DNA of 64,000 bases from Amblyomma americanum (GCF_052857255.1 NC_135497.1:116776294-116840293), one strand, 5' to 3'. Shown: positions 20,926 to 33,310, counted from the first letter of the stretch. The notes: a model not told the origin generated them from the sequence alone. Numbers and translations are program-made.

Positions 20926-22224
20926 TACGTCACCGGTTGGTGCTGGTCTAAATTCCTGGGGTGGTCACACGATCGCGGACACTCGATGTTGACGGCGTCG
21001 ATAGGGCGGCAGAACTTCTAAAAAACAGCTCGCGCTGTAGAAAAAAAATTGATTGAAGGGATATGATCAAAACATATGATATAAATGAAATTGATACAGT
21101 TAGAGGGAGACAAAGCAGGAAGCTAGTCGAATTTATCTGAAAAACGTTGGACGAGATTCCTGAGTGACGTTATTAAAAGTTCTTTTCATCTTGACTCGCG
21201 CTAAAAAAAATTAAGGGACGCTTAATTGCATTACGCATTTACAGTGCGTGAGCATTAGAAAACATTGTGCGCTATGCAGCGATTTGTGTTGCTGCGAAGT
21301 TTCTGGGCGTACTTAGCCTGTTTGTCAGAATACTATCTTAAACAAGTCCGGCGTTTTTTCTACCTCCTCTGATTTGACGGAAACTTTCACGGTACGCACG
21401 TACTCCGCAGTTTTCTGGTCTGGAGTAAATTAATTTTAAAATTTCCCATTTCGTGACCTCAATCGGGGAGATTTCTACGGGCAACCTGACGTGCGTGAGC
21501 GCCGTCGATATTCGCCCTGTGTTTGCTGAAGGACCAAATTTCGAGCTGGCTTTTAATCATTTCAGATAAATAATAACCCAAGCTCTCACTTACAGTCGCC
21601 AGTTTAGCCAGTCAACGCGCATGCAATATGTTTTGTGACAGTATCCGTGACGTCATAGGGCGGGCTGTCGTGACGTCATAGTTTGGTCAAAACTCAGTTT
21701 CAGTTTTCTGGTTTTGACATTTTTGAATACTACTTCTACCTGGCATTTTGAAAACCGTTTTTTTTTGTACCGTAGCAAGCGAACTGTAAGGAATGTGATG
21801 GCATTATCAACTCAAAATGTTAAAAAAGGTAACCTGTAGTTGGCCTCTAACCACTCGCGCAACAACTTCCTCATTCTTATTTTAGTCATTTGCTTTGCAG
21901 TCATTATTTCATTTTCTCACTCAATCTTAGTCATTTGAATTTTTGATCAGTCATTCCTCGCAATTTTCATTTTTTCTGAGCCATTCTTAGTGATTATTAA
22001 TTTTACAAAGTCATTTCTTTAATGCCTTTTATTGAGGAGGGAGGGGGGTTCTTCCATGGCAGCCACCTTTCGGCCTCCCCCCTCTCCCCTAAATGTGTGC
22101 AGGGGTTTTCCTTCTCTCCACTTTGCCATCTGCCAACCGTGGCAGGCGGCTATTCCATGTACACAACCTTACGTACGCCGACACCGGCGGGTGCTCACGA
22201 TGGGGCTTCAATGCCAACGCACTG
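20926..22224. other. AT-rich intergenic sequence
   Basis: No coding similarity seen. Two GTGACGTCATA boxes lie about 23 bp apart near 21648-21680. A repeated 'TCATT...AGTCATT' low-complexity stretch lies at 21880-22020. Confidence 0.4.
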
Positions 22225-22836
22225 AAGGTGCACTAAAGAGGATTCTGAGCTCGTCATTTTACCGCGGGAACTCGATCTACACGCTCCAAGCATTCGTAGA
22301 AACTTCTAAATATTGTACTGTGCGGCCGATTTTCCTATTAAATCGGATTAAAAATCCCGGCTCCGCTTTTTTTTTCTTGCTCTGACCTCCGAAAGCAGGA
22401 GTCAGCCAACGCGTGTAGTTCCTTTCAGCCAGTCGCGTGGCATCTTCGCTCTAGCTTTTATTTTGTTTTTTAGGTTTACGTGAATAAACAGTTTCAGTCG
22501 CGGACAGCATAGCCACAAATTAGGCCCACGGAAATAAAAATGCGTCCGGACTCTTTGATTTGTCAGATCACTCGGCGTATTACTACGCATCACTCCGCCG
22601 ATGGCAGAGCGGCAAGCCGCCAAGCGACTGGCTGGAAAGCACTCCACCCGTTGGTTGACTCCTACTTTCAGAGGTCAGTAAAAAAAAAAAAAAGGCGGAA
22701 GCCCGGACGTTTAATCTGATTTAATAGGAAATTCGGCCGCACAGGACAATAATTCGAAGCTTCTAAGAATGCTTGGAGCTTACAGATCGAGTTCCGCGGT
22801 AAAAAGGCGGGCTCAGAATCCTTTTTGGTGCAACTT
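22225..22836. mobile_element. Fold-back element (long inverted repeats)
   Basis: Two arms of about 220 bp, 22225-22447 and 22605-22836, are inverted copies. Both contain a GGATTCTGAGC block, ACCGCGG(G)AACTCGATCT, CTCCAAGCATTC, GTGCGGCCGA and a C/TTTTTTT tract. Arm ends read GGTGCACTAAAGAGG and GTTGCACCAAAAAGG. A central loop of about 160 bp has no coding potential. Long TIRs with a small loop define fold-back/MITE-type elements. No target duplication was identified. Confidence 0.75.
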
Positions 22837-25690
22837 TAATAGCAAAGCTTTTTCATAGACTTGTTTTGCAACGCCTTGAGAGCTGACTGCTTGCGTAAAC
22901 CAGCGAGTATGGAAGCCACCGATATTTTTTTCTGTTAAGTACCGCTCTAGGCGTATCAGAACAATCCAGTTTTCTTGCGAGTGACATAAGAATGTGGGTC
23001 TGAGTGTTGTGGGTGGTTTGCCCGGTTTGTATATAGTAAGACGACATTCTCTTCTCTCCTTGCAAGAATGAGTGATGACCGCTGTTCGCACATGCATGGT
23101 TTGTCGTATCCTGTATACAGGCTGTGGCTCCTCTTACTTGTTGTCGTACATATTCCCCAACATTCAGACTGTGCGAAGTCGTGCTGTGTTCGAGTTTACG
23201 AGTGCCACGTGCAGCTCTGGCATGCTAAAAGGCGAGTTGATTTCAGAGTCATGTGCAAAAGTTTCGGGGCATGGTATGTGGATTTCCTGTTCTCGGCTGG
23301 TAGGTAGAATGTGTTTGTGATTACATCCGCGAGTTCCGGCGGGTTGATGTCTGAATTGAGCTGGCACTTGTTGAGACTGTGTGCGGGTGTACACTGTCCC
23401 GACCTTGGACGCGCGGTATGCAGCTGGCCCTGAGCGCTGTCACAGATTACCTTCCAGGGCTGTGCGACAAGGCTGTTTGCATTTACTCGGCTGTCATGCG
23501 CGAGTGAACGGTTTCGGGCGTCACCCCTTGTGCTGAAAATAGTGCAGAGTTTCGTTGCACCGTCGCGTTGCAAGAAACCGTCGCGCTGTGCTATAGCGAC
23601 CGCAAAGCGTTTATCGCTGCGATGGAATAGACAGTAATTACACATACGCGTCGTGCGCGTGATACAGGCGGCGCGGGTAACTCCGGTCGACTGACGCGAC
23701 GCCAGGTAAAGACGCCGTGTTGTTGTCTGCGCTGAACGCACACGGCGCGCGTTCCCCTTCCAGGGGTCGCAGCAGCGTCTGCTGGAAAATATTTCTGCTA
23801 ATGTAGCCAAGTCCGTGCAATCGTGGCGGAGGGCAAAGTGAGAAAGCGCGGGAAACCGAAAGCGAGGCGGAAATGGGCGTACTCGGTGCAGGGGGGGGGG
23901 GGGGGGGGAGAGCTGCCCATCGAAGCTCTACACGTCAGCGCGCTATGCTGGCACGTGCGTTGACGTTGGAGAGCTGCTACTTTTTCATCTGGGGGCAACC
24001 AAGGAGAGGCAGGCGCAGCAGCAAAGAAAGGGTCAGGGTCCACCTGTCCGAAGGCGGCGTGCCCGCAAAAGAAAAACACAGCCGGCCGCTTACTCGGCTG
24101 CCTGCCTAACCGGCGTATCAGCCAGATAAGGGCTTAGGAAGCCTGAAGCACATACAGCGCAGGAGGTTTTGCCAGAGCGACGTCTTCTTCCCCTTTCGGC
24201 TATTGGGGCTTTGTTTCGTGCAGCGTGCACTTACGTCGGCGGACGCTCCACGTCCTGCGCCTGCTGCCACGCACAGGCCCAACGTATGCCCACAGGTACG
24301 CTCTTGAACGCCCTCGCTCGCAGCTGTGCAGCTGTGAACGTCACTTTCGGTGACAGCCCGTCCCACAGGCCCGCTTGTTGCAAGCGAGCGTCTAGTACTG
24401 CTTAGTTACTTCGCTCCAACAACTACGCCCTTTGTCGGCGTTTTTCGTGTCCAGAGCTCGCATCAAAAGCAGGCTTTTCGTGTTTGTTTTTCTACTGCTT
24501 TGTGTGTCGATTCTGCACACTCCTGGCTGCGCTCTGAGAATGCAGTAACCTTCGTCCATGTCGACGCGTCGTACTACCATGCTCTGTGGCTGAATTGTGC
24601 AGCACCGTTCTCAGGCTGGGCAGTGGGCGATGAACTGTGTATGCTGTGCTCGTGTGAACTTCTTGCTCAAAGGCGTAGTGGTTAGTGTATTTTCCTTTTT
24701 TTTGATAACCTCCGTACACATTTTTGGAGGGGCTTGCCAATGAGAGCGAGCAACAAACTAGACTAAACTTGTAGTTTTCAATGCGTAGCAAAAAAAAAAA
24801 AACTAATTTATTTGCCGAAGGACGAGTGTAAATGTCCGTTAGCTGCTCACTTAGGGCGTTTTTTTAATACTTGAGCCCGCTAATGACTCGTAAATAGATG
24901 AAAAAAAGCTGAAATATTTAGCATTCTTCAGTGAGTGCTGGGAGAAAAATGTGACGAGAAAATGTGACGTCCACATGTGACGTCACTACCTTGTATTGAC
25001 GTCACACGTAGACGTCGCACGCCGCCGGGTTCTCCGCTGAACAAGAGCCTTAACGCTTTCGCGTTAAATAGAATTCATAGAAAGTTGCTACTATTTATAG
25101 TAGTACTCGCTGTCATATCGCACTTCGAGGTAGCGCACAATGAACATGAAAAAAAAAATGGACAAGAGAGATGTGCCGGTACAGTTGCAGTTCATGATCT
25201 AAAAAAAAAGTTAGGAATCTTCACATGCCTTTGGAAAACTATCTTTGTGTGGTCAGATGTAAGACCTCTAGAGGCAGTTGCTAGCGTGACAGATAAACGG
25301 AACTCGAGGTTCTCAGATACATTCGGTTATCTAGAGCTCGCAAATGCACTGACAAGTTTTTCGTGTTCAGAGTTATTTGCTGCATTTATCTCAATTGTCG
25401 CGATTGCTGAAAGCATTCGTGAAATGCGGTCTTCCGCAAAGAAGAAAGATACTTCCAAATATTAACTTACTAGAGCTCTTGCAGTTCTTTGTTTGCAATG
25501 TTTGTTATCGTTATTCTTTTGTCATGATTCAGACAAGGGTGTTGCAAACGTGCATACTTTTTTTCGTGCTCAGAAAAAAGCAAGTTATTATCCCGTTGCT
25601 TTTTTCTACCCACACAATAGTTGTTGCCAGTATTTTGACGATTATCGACAATAAGCGCATAAAGAACCGAAAATTATGTCGCAGTAAGAA
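22837..25690. other. Intergenic sequence with no recognised gene
   Basis: Contains ORFs of up to 204 codons (23196-23810 minus) and 162 codons (24977-25465 plus), none with recognisable domains. G-run at 23890-23908. A cluster of TGACGTC boxes lies at 24955-25020. The 24977 ORF is hydrophobic in part (residues about 35-50) but codon use and context give no support for a gene. Confidence 0.4.
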
Positions 25691-26960
25691 TTTATTTATT
25701 TATTTATTTACTTGCTTATTCACTTATTCCAGGGTTTACCTCAAAGGCTTAGGTATGGGTATTACATGAGGGATGACGTTATGCATTAGTAGACGGATTT
25801 TGCGATGACATTCTTGAAGTGTTGTAGGTTAGTGCGGAGCATGGCTTCAGTGTGATGATCATGCAAGTCTTTCGCAGTATGAGTGCAAAACGAGAAGAGA
25901 CGCGCAGTAGTATGGGCATGCTGCGGGTAAACCCTTTTGTTGTGGCTGGTACATTGCGAAGCCCGGCGGGAGGGAAGCATGACAGAGCTGGACAGTTGTA
26001 AATGACCAAATTTGTGGAACAGACAGTGTCATGAAATTTACGAAGAACGAGAGCAGGATGATTAGCTTGTGACTTCAGGTTATATACGCTAGTGTAGTAG
26101 CTATATTTGGAGTAAATAAACCACGACAGCTCGATTCTGTACCCATTCAAGAGTTTAGAACGGCATGACTGATGTGGGTCTCAAATCGCGCATGCGTATT
26201 TCAATTTTGGTCGAAAGAGAGTTAAATAAGCAGTAGGTTTAGCGAGGGGACAAGTCAGTTTTAAAATAATGGCGAACGAAGCCAAGACATCGAGTGGCGT
26301 CGTTTGTAACTGCAGATATGTTATCTGACCAAGCGCAAGTTAATGCCCAGATATTTGTACGAGGGAACAGAGGAGACAGCCGAGCCAAAAATAACGTAAT
26401 TAGGAGAGGGGTGAGAGTGCCTTCGGTGAAAAAAATGCCAATGATGTTTTTAGTGTTCATACTCATTATACACTTATTGCACCATTATTCAATGTGATGT
26501 AGACCATTCTGTAATGCGGTGGGGTCGTTACAGATACGAATAAGTGTAGGGCGACGTATTACACAATCGTCTGCGAATAAATGAATGTTAGAAGATATGA
26601 TATTCGACAGGTCGTTAATGTATATAAGGAAAAGTATAGGGTCCGAGGACAGTCCATTGAAACACTGCGGACACGACGTGGGACATTTGGGATAAACACC
26701 TGTAGATGCAGGCGAATTGCTGTCTGTCGGCGAGGAAGGAAAATAGGAAATTCAAGGCTGAATAGTTAATAATTGAGCATCAAAGTATTGAAAACAGACG
26801 TCAGTGAGGGACTTTGTCCCATACCTTTTCGAAATAAATGAAGTCTGAGTCCACAGGTATGTTAATGTCAAGGGTGGAATTTGGGTCGTTAATGAATAAT
26901 CCTAGTTGAGTTTCTCAAGATAGTCTTTTTAGAAAAACATGCTGACTAGGATGAAACAAG
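25691..26960 (-). mobile_element. CR1/jockey-type LINE remnant (RT and 3' end)
   Basis: On the minus strand the translated pieces, in several frames, run in the family order: FEKVWDKVP (about 26830), VLGPILFLIYINDLS (about 26620-26660), then LFADDCVI with the catalytic Asp pair (complement of 26566-26577). These are followed by WSDNISAVTNDATRCLGFVR (about 26300) and the C-terminal LCLFHK region (about 26000). The 3' end has an ATTTATTTATTT-type tail (25691-25706 on +). Stops and frameshifts interrupt every domain. The endonuclease is missing. Confidence 0.85.
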
Positions 26961-28162
26961 TTGATTTTAGTCGCGAATGTACATACTTAGCACACACATA
27001 TTTATATATGTATATTATTTACATATATTTACGCATGAATTTACAGAGCACATACAAATAAAGTAGTAAGTAGTTCACTTTAAGTAAGAAAAATTAAATA
27101 AAATTGACAAAACGCAGTCACGTTTGGAAACATTTCAGCCTTGTACAGTTTAACTTAATGAACCTATATTTTGCATGTTCTTGAATACAGGACAAAGGGC
27201 CTTGTAAATGTAGGATACTTGGAATGATAGGCTAAATCAACTTACTGTTCGCAAGTCTGACGAATTATATACTCGACTGGAATATTAAAGTATCTAAAGT
27301 ACTGAGCTGGTGTATATGCTACGTTAAGTCACATCTTGGCGGAAAATAATGAAGTCTCTGCGATGGCCGAAATGACACACTTTTTACGGCCACAAGCTGC
27401 TTGGGACCAATGCATCGTCATTTCGCTCTGCACGCTGTGCATTTCAGAAAAGTGAGCAACTTCTGCACGTCTATTACGGTCCGAAGTGCATTCAGCCTCG
27501 TGCACAGTGATGCTGCATCGTGTCTTTTTACCAAGGGCAGGTTCGTGATAGCATTCTTTAGGGTCGCGGCACCGGAGCTTGAACCGTATAGCTGCAGCAT
27601 TAGATCCTTCATGCCTAATCATGTAGCATACTTACGCAACAGCCCCGGAAGTTGCGACGTCCACGGGCTGTCGTGTACTTTCTCAGTAGGCGGGTTGTGG
27701 ACAGGCTGCTGGCCAACGCAGTCCGGTCTTCCTTGAAGGCTGGCAAGTTTGTGAAAGAGTACGCAATGTCCAGCTTGAAGAGAGTCCCTTTCTCTGCGGC
27801 TGAAAGATTGATGGCGCGCGCGCCCCAGAGCCGTTGGAAACCGGGCCGGCGTTGATTGATGCTTCCCGCAGGGAAATGAAAAATGGAGGACATGAAGTGG
27901 TGAAAGTGCGTCCGCAGATCCATTCTGAATGCGCCACACATGCATCGGGGCCGCCTTCAGTCGTAGCGCTCGATGTCAGCGTGAAGCAAAATCGAAGGCT
28001 ATGAGCAACTATTTTTCATCACCATGCATCGAAAACGGTCAACCTTTTCTTGTATGCGGCTGCCTCTTGTAGAGCAACTATATATAAAGAAGCGGAAACG
28101 TCAACAAGCTTGTTAAAAGTTATGAGTGGGAATTATGTACGCCTGCAACGTAATAAACTGCG
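26961..28162. other. Unassigned; coding-like minus frame at 27418-27945
   Basis: A single minus-strand frame runs 27945 to 27418 with only one internal stop (about 27619). It encodes about 170 residues in two parts without recognisable motifs. It could be a decayed gene or chance. The remainder is AT-rich. Confidence 0.3.
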
Positions 28163-28320
28163 TTAGAGCGACCTAGACGCGTATGCGGGTGGTGCTGGGT
28201 TCGATCCCCAGTGCAGCCGGGTACGCACTGGCTTTACAATGGGTACAAGCTTTCCCCAGGCCTAGTGCTCGGCTTTCTTTGAGTGAGCCGTATGTCGCTG
28301 GGCTCGAGGGAACGTCGCGA
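28163..28320 (+). repeat. tRNA-derived SINE, family 2-related
   Basis: Plus-strand GGTGCTGGGTTCGATCCCCAG (B-box) is followed by GGTAC-CACTGG, ACAATGGGTACAAGCTTTCCCC and GTGCTCGGCTTTCTTTG. This is the same body as the minus-strand copies at 54306 and 61062. The 3' end differs (28290-28440), perhaps a different tail or a composite. Confidence 0.65.
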
Positions 28321-28684
28321 TATGCAGCATTTTGTTTCTCACTTGGCTGCGGGTTGAAATTATCCGAGTTGAGATTCCCTGTTGAAACTGTGACTAGCTT
28401 TTTTCGTTTATTGAACAGGAAACCCTTTTGGGGCACGCAGTGACGAACGATGAAACCGATACGAAGAGTGAGAATATAACGCGCTCAGGTGTCTCACTAT
28501 AGGCAGTGCACCCTTTTGTCTTTGCAAACGCGTAACCTGCGCTTCAGATAGAGTTCACTTCAGATTGCACGTACCTTTGACACATGCCGCCTGCACTCGA
28601 TTCCAAAACGCGCTCTGAAAGGCGACTAACACGCTGAAGTTGGCCAGATAGCGTCACTGGTGCGTAATCTCGCTTAAAGGCATG

Positions 28685-28905
28685 GTTTACGGGGGTTTAA
28701 CGTCCCAAATATGCCCTTGGTCTACGAGAAACGTCGTAGAGGAGGGCTCCCGATCAATTTAGACCACCAGGTGTTTTTTGAGCGCACCGGCATCGCACAC
28801 CTCACGGGCTTGTTTTGCATTTCGCGTCTGTCGAAACGAAGCTGCCGCGGCCGGGACTCGATCCCGCGTCTACGGGCTCGGAAGCAGCTTAGTAAGCCTT
28901 GGGAG
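28685..28905 (-). repeat. Ruka-like tRNA-derived SINE, diverged copy
   Basis: GGGGGTTTAACGTCCCAAA opens the plus-strand view and CGCGGCCGGGACTCGATCCCGCG (B-box complement) lies near the other end. This is the organisation of the intact copy at 31033-31261, with many substitutions. Confidence 0.75.
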
Positions 28906-30344
28906 AATTAGATACATGACCCCTTACCTCGCGATATCACCAGAGCAGCAAAAATTCTTTTCGGTTAGACAGCATCATTCTTTACGTATAAAGCATTTGC
29001 CGAGTTATTTGCTTATATAGAATCAAGCACAGCACAGGGAGCAGGGGTTTTCTAAGAAAAATAGTTCACGTCACTGTCAGATTGTAGAAAATTCCGCATA
29101 ATGCAATGCGCCTTATGTTTGAAGTCCACAGGCGACTAAGAACCGTTCGCTTTGGTGGAAACAGCAGCGGGCATGCAAGCGTAATGCAACCAATGCATGG
29201 AGGGGCCAAAAATAAATAAAAACTATGGGGACGCTTAAGTCAATTTAAGAGTGGAATGCGATACCGTTGCATTTCAATGTAGAAGCTTGGGCAAGTTGGT
29301 GGCAGATGACTATTAAAACAACGCAGAGAAGAGACGCGCTCATGTGCACGCCTCCCCAGTGCTTCCTTGTCTTGTCCGCGCTGTTTTAAGAATGATTAAG
29401 TTTCACATTTTTCGGAGTTTCTGTTGAAGCTTATGTGTTTTTCGTCAGTCGCTTTGAAAGTGTCGGTCCATTGACCGCCATGTTTGGACTGCTGGCTGCA
29501 GTAGCAGGTATCCGCTATGCTGTAATGGTGCCGACATTTGCGTATATGGCATCTTTCTGATTTTGGTTTCGATTCTCAATCTAGGTTGCTGTCTACAAAC
29601 TAGCTTGCTCACAGCCCGGTGGTTAGGTTGCAATGGCGTCACACGGTCACGTGACCCCTCTCGCCCAGTCAGGGTGGCCCGCCAGGGCAGGTTGCGTTGA
29701 TGTCACAAGGTCACGTGATCTCTCGGCTAATCAGCGAATTTCGTGACACCGGACATCGCCAGAATTTTGGCGGTACAACGCGAATGCTATCGTATTAAAA
29801 AAAATACGCAAGGACTGTTCAGCGAGCCTAGTTCTTCGCAAGACGAATGACAAAACACCAATTAAAAGAGGTCCCAGGCAGGGAGGCAATCCCTCCGCTG
29901 CAGTTCTGCAAGAAGTCTTCAGAGCTTCCACTTGGGAATGAGGAGGCGGCAGGATTAACGGGCAATACCACAGAAACCTCAGATTTGCCGACGACGTTGA
30001 TGTGGCAAGCTACTCAGAGGATGAATCACAGCGCATCAATGACGACCTAAGTGCATGATGGTGCATTCATAGGCCTCGCACTTCAAAAGCAAAAAACGCT
30101 GTGCGAAGTTAGAGCATATTAAAGAGCCCAGGCGGTCGAAATTAAACCGATGCCCTCCACTAAGGCGCCTCTATAGCCCACGTGCAGCTTCGGCACGTTG
30201 AAGTCCACGTACACACATGCAAACATTGTCAACGATTCTGTGTGGATGGGCTTTGCGTCCGCGAGGGGCCGTGTCAAAGAACGAAATGCCCAAGGATTGC
30301 TGAGATGACTTGCTTAGTTATAGGCCATGGTGGCCGACAACAAT
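28906..30344. other. Intergenic, no gene recognised
   Basis: Two GGTCACGTGA boxes lie at about 29643-29655 and 29709-29720 in a repeated 'GTCACA(C/A)GGTCACGTGA' context. No other structure seen. Confidence 0.4.
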
Positions 30345-30970
30345 CGTACACGAAGGAGCAGGAAACGAGCTCTTGCCCTTTTGTTTATTCCCTTCAAAAA
30401 GCGCACAAAGAGCTTTTGGAACTTTTTGCTTCGCGTCTGCACCCGAGAAATCGTGCCACCACAATTTGCAGGAGAGCTTTGACCATGAGGCATACCGAGA
30501 CAGAATGCTGCCGGTGTTTCTCCCACGGTGACCACATGGGTTGCCAAACTCTTCTTCAGAAGATAAAAAGAGGGCACGGCAAGGAAGCCGATGAAATCAC
30601 GAAAATGGAGTCTCGGCTGCAAGTGGTGCCTTATCTGCACAGTCTCGCACAGCTTAAGGGGGCTGCCAACCGCTTTCTGCCGCGCTCGCCTATCTTTGCT
30701 CTTCAAGGTGCCGCCCTTGAAGGCGGCGAGAAAAGAGAGCTCAAGAGGAACCGTGCTTCCAATCATGTTAGATGCATCGCTGGGCTGACATACGAAACTC
30801 AGTTACCCTGTGGGAAGCATCGCATAAGCTTGGCCGGCAGGTGAGTCAAAGGCCAGTCCAGCCGTAAAGCACGTATTGAGCATCAAAGAGAAGGAGCTGG
30901 CGCGTACACTAACGCATTGCAACTTCTGCTTTTGTTTAGCCCACTTTCAATGAGCAAGGATACTTAGCAG
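30345..30970 (+). mobile_element. Penelope-like element fragment (post-RT region and GIY-YIG start)
   Basis: Across frames the plus strand reads SCHHNLQESFDHEAYRDRM, then LLQKIKRGHGK, then VVPYLHSLAQLKGAANRF, then IAGLTYETQLPCGKHRISLAGR. This matches the PLE order: RT thumb, the PYLH...K-VA block, and the GIY-YIG catalytic segment (normally ...LPCGK-YIGQTGR). The YIGQ motif is damaged here (HRISLAGR). A downstream frame with NALQLLLLF/THCNFCFC is the remnant of the H-C-x2-C motif. Decayed copy. Confidence 0.78.
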
Positions 30971-31032
30971 AAGCCGCGGTGAGCATTACTGCTTGTTAAA
31001 CAACGTTTTACATGTAGATAAAAAGGTTTGAT

Positions 31033-31261
31033 TTTATGGGGGTTTAACGTCCCAAAGCGACATAGGCTATGAGAGACGCCGTAGTGAAGGGCTCCGGAAA
31101 TTTCAACCACCTGAGGTTCTTTAACGTGCACTAACATCGCACAGCGCACGGGCCTCTAGAATTTCGCCTCCATCGAAATTCGACCGCCGCGGCCGGGATG
31201 GAACCCGCGTCTTTCGGGCCAGCAGCCGAGTGCCATAACCACTGAGCCACCGCGGCGGCTC
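31033..31261 (-). repeat. Ruka-like tRNA-derived SINE, well preserved
   Basis: On the minus strand the left part resembles a tRNA: A-box region TGGCTCAGTGGTTATGG and B-box GGGTTCCATCCC, embedded in CGCCGCGG-rich flanks. The body includes TCTAGAGGCCCGTGCGC and ends GGGACGTTAAACCCCC. Organisation and motifs fit the tick Ruka SINE family described from Rhipicephalus. RNA polymerase III would transcribe it leftward. Confidence 0.85.
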
Positions 31262-32206
31262 TAGATAAAAAGGGTGGTGCACATCAGTGAAGCCTCAGCC
31301 TTCCTATTTTCAACAGGCCCTACACCTAAGTGTGTAAGGCATGGGCATGGAGCATAATATTTGACTTTATTGCTGCTTTTTGGACATTTAGCTGCTGTCG
31401 TTAAGTGTGGAAAGCGGGTTGTAATCGTCTGGAAATAAATCACTGCCGGTGCCAGGTTAAGCGTTTATAAAGTGGACGCACACACGCGCGTGCACGCATC
31501 CCCCTATAGTCGACAGAGCAAAGCCCAGTGAAAAGCACTTTTGTCTTCACGTCCGCGATTTGCTGCAGAAAGAATAAACGAAAATAAATAATAAAAAAAG
31601 CTGCGGGACGATTATACAGGACGAATCTGTATAACGCGAGATTCGGCGACAGCTGTTTAGGTATTGTTGAGGTAGAGGTAGCGACTTCATATCTGCATGC
31701 TTCACGAGCACTCTTTAGTGTTCAACACCTACTCCATTTTCGACTAGCTCTCCTATCCAGTCGCGCGGCGCAAACGATGACCCTGTCCCCGGGAGGCTCG
31801 TTTCGCGGCAGCCAACGCACATAGACCGTCCTATATTCCTCCGCTCTCGTCATACTCTCCCTCCTCCTTCTACGGTAACCACCCTCCGGTTACGCATTCC
31901 TACGCTCTCGCCATAACTTACTGCTTCCAAGGTAACTGCCTTCTCCATGGGTGGTTCCAGCAGGAGCCACCCTTCGCTTGCACCTCACGCTCTCGTCATA
32001 CTTTCCTCCTTCCCCAGTGAAAGGGGGGGGGGCAGCGGATACAAAGGACACGTACTCAAGGAAAGAAATGTTAGGCATGGACATGACAGCTTTCATCACC
32101 CTTATCTACCCTCTAGGTAGACACGTTCCTTGATTGTTAAACACAGCGACGTGTCGCTTACACAACTTTCTGACTGCTAATATGAAATGCTTCTAAGGTT
32201 TCCCGC
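31262..32206. other. Intergenic, no gene recognised
   Basis: Pyrimidine-rich blocks near 31840-32030 include three related TCTCGTCATACT(T/C)TCC-like lines (31844-31860, 31905-31918, 31990-32007), suggesting a small decayed tandem repeat. Confidence 0.4.
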
Positions 32207-33310
32207 TCATATCCGGTCCTTCCCCTGCCCAAAGTGGTGACACCCTCGAACATCTGCACAGTTTTTGTGCACTTTTTTGCAGCTGCTGCAATGGAGTGTC
32301 AAATGCCTTCCTGAGACTCCTCCTCCTCCGCGGTTTTTATGTTCCTGCAAGCGTTTATTAACACACCCGCCTGTCTGACCTATATACACTTTTGCACAGC
32401 CCAGTGAAATGTGGCAAAGAACGCCAGTCTTGCATTCGACGATGGGTTTCACATGCTTGATTTTACATGCCACTTCCTTCCTTCCTTCCTTCCTTCCTTC
32501 CTTCCTTCCTTCCTTCCTTCCTTCCTTCCTTCCTTCCTTCCTTCCTTCCTTCCTTCCTTCCTTCCTTCCTTCCTTCCTTCCTTCCTTCCTTCCTTCCTTC
32601 CTTCCTTCCTTCCTTCCTTCCTTCCTTCCTTCCTTCCTTCCTTCCTTCCTTCCTTCCTTCCTTCCTTCCTTCCTTCCTTCCTTCCTTCCTTCCTTCCTTC
32701 CTTCCTTCCTTCCTTCCTTCCTTCCTTCCTTCCTTCCTTCCTTCCTTCCTTCCTTCCTTCCTTCCTTCCTTCCTTCCTTCCTTCCTTCCTTCCTTCCTTC
32801 CTTCCTTCCTTCCTTCCTTCCTTCCTTCCTTCCTTCCTTCCTTCCTTCCTTCCTTCCTTCCTTCCTTCCTTCCTTCCTTCCTTCCTTCCTTCCTTCCTTC
32901 CTTCCTTCCTTCCTTCCTTCCTTCCTTCCTTCCTTCCTTCCTTCCTTCCTTCCTTCCTTCCTTCCTTCCTTCCTTCCTTCCTTCCTTCCTTCCTTCCTTC
33001 CTTCCTTCCTTCCTTCCTTCCTTCCTTCCTTCCTTCCTTCCTTCCTTCCTTCCTTCCTTCCTTCCTTCCTTCCTTCCTTCCTTCCTTCCTTCCTTCCTTC
33101 CTTCCTTCCTTCCTTCCTTCCTTCCTTCCTTCCTTCCTTCCTTCCTTCCTTCCTTCCTTCCTTCCTTCCTTCCTTCCTTCCTTCCTTCCTTCCTTCCTTC
33201 CTTCCTTCCTTCCTTCCTTCGTTTCCAATTCTTGCGCAAAGGCCAGCCAGTTTTGCAAGGTGCGGAAAACACAACGCGTACACCGGACCTTTCCGCCACC
33301 TCCTTATTAA
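32207..33310 (-). pseudogene. Penelope-like element fragment with expanded GGAA repeat in its linker
   Basis: Minus strand, 33310 leftward: VAERSGVRVVFSAPCK is the PLE motif before the linker. After a frameshift comes KLAGLCARIGNE, then the repeat-encoded (EGRK)n block, then ACKIKHVKPIVECKTGVL and the GIY-YIG endonuclease core CAKVYIGQTGGCVNKRLQEHK, with a Cys/His tail (HCSSCKK). A single frame (33406-32207) is open through the repeat and the endonuclease segment, because 748 bp of TTCC encodes a four-residue cycle with no stop. The endonuclease acts in PLE retrotransposition; this copy lacks RT and is not functional. Confidence 0.85.
32473..33220. repeat. Uninterrupted (TTCC)n microsatellite, 187 units
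   Basis: 748 bp of CTTC/TTCC with no interruption. It opens all six reading frames, producing spurious FLPS/EGRK ORFs. It lies exactly between the two parts of a PLE coding frame. Confidence 0.97.

Noticed and set aside
23196..23810. 204-codon minus-strand ORF
   Set aside because: No recognisable domain, no splice or neighbour support, and composition like the surrounding intergenic DNA.
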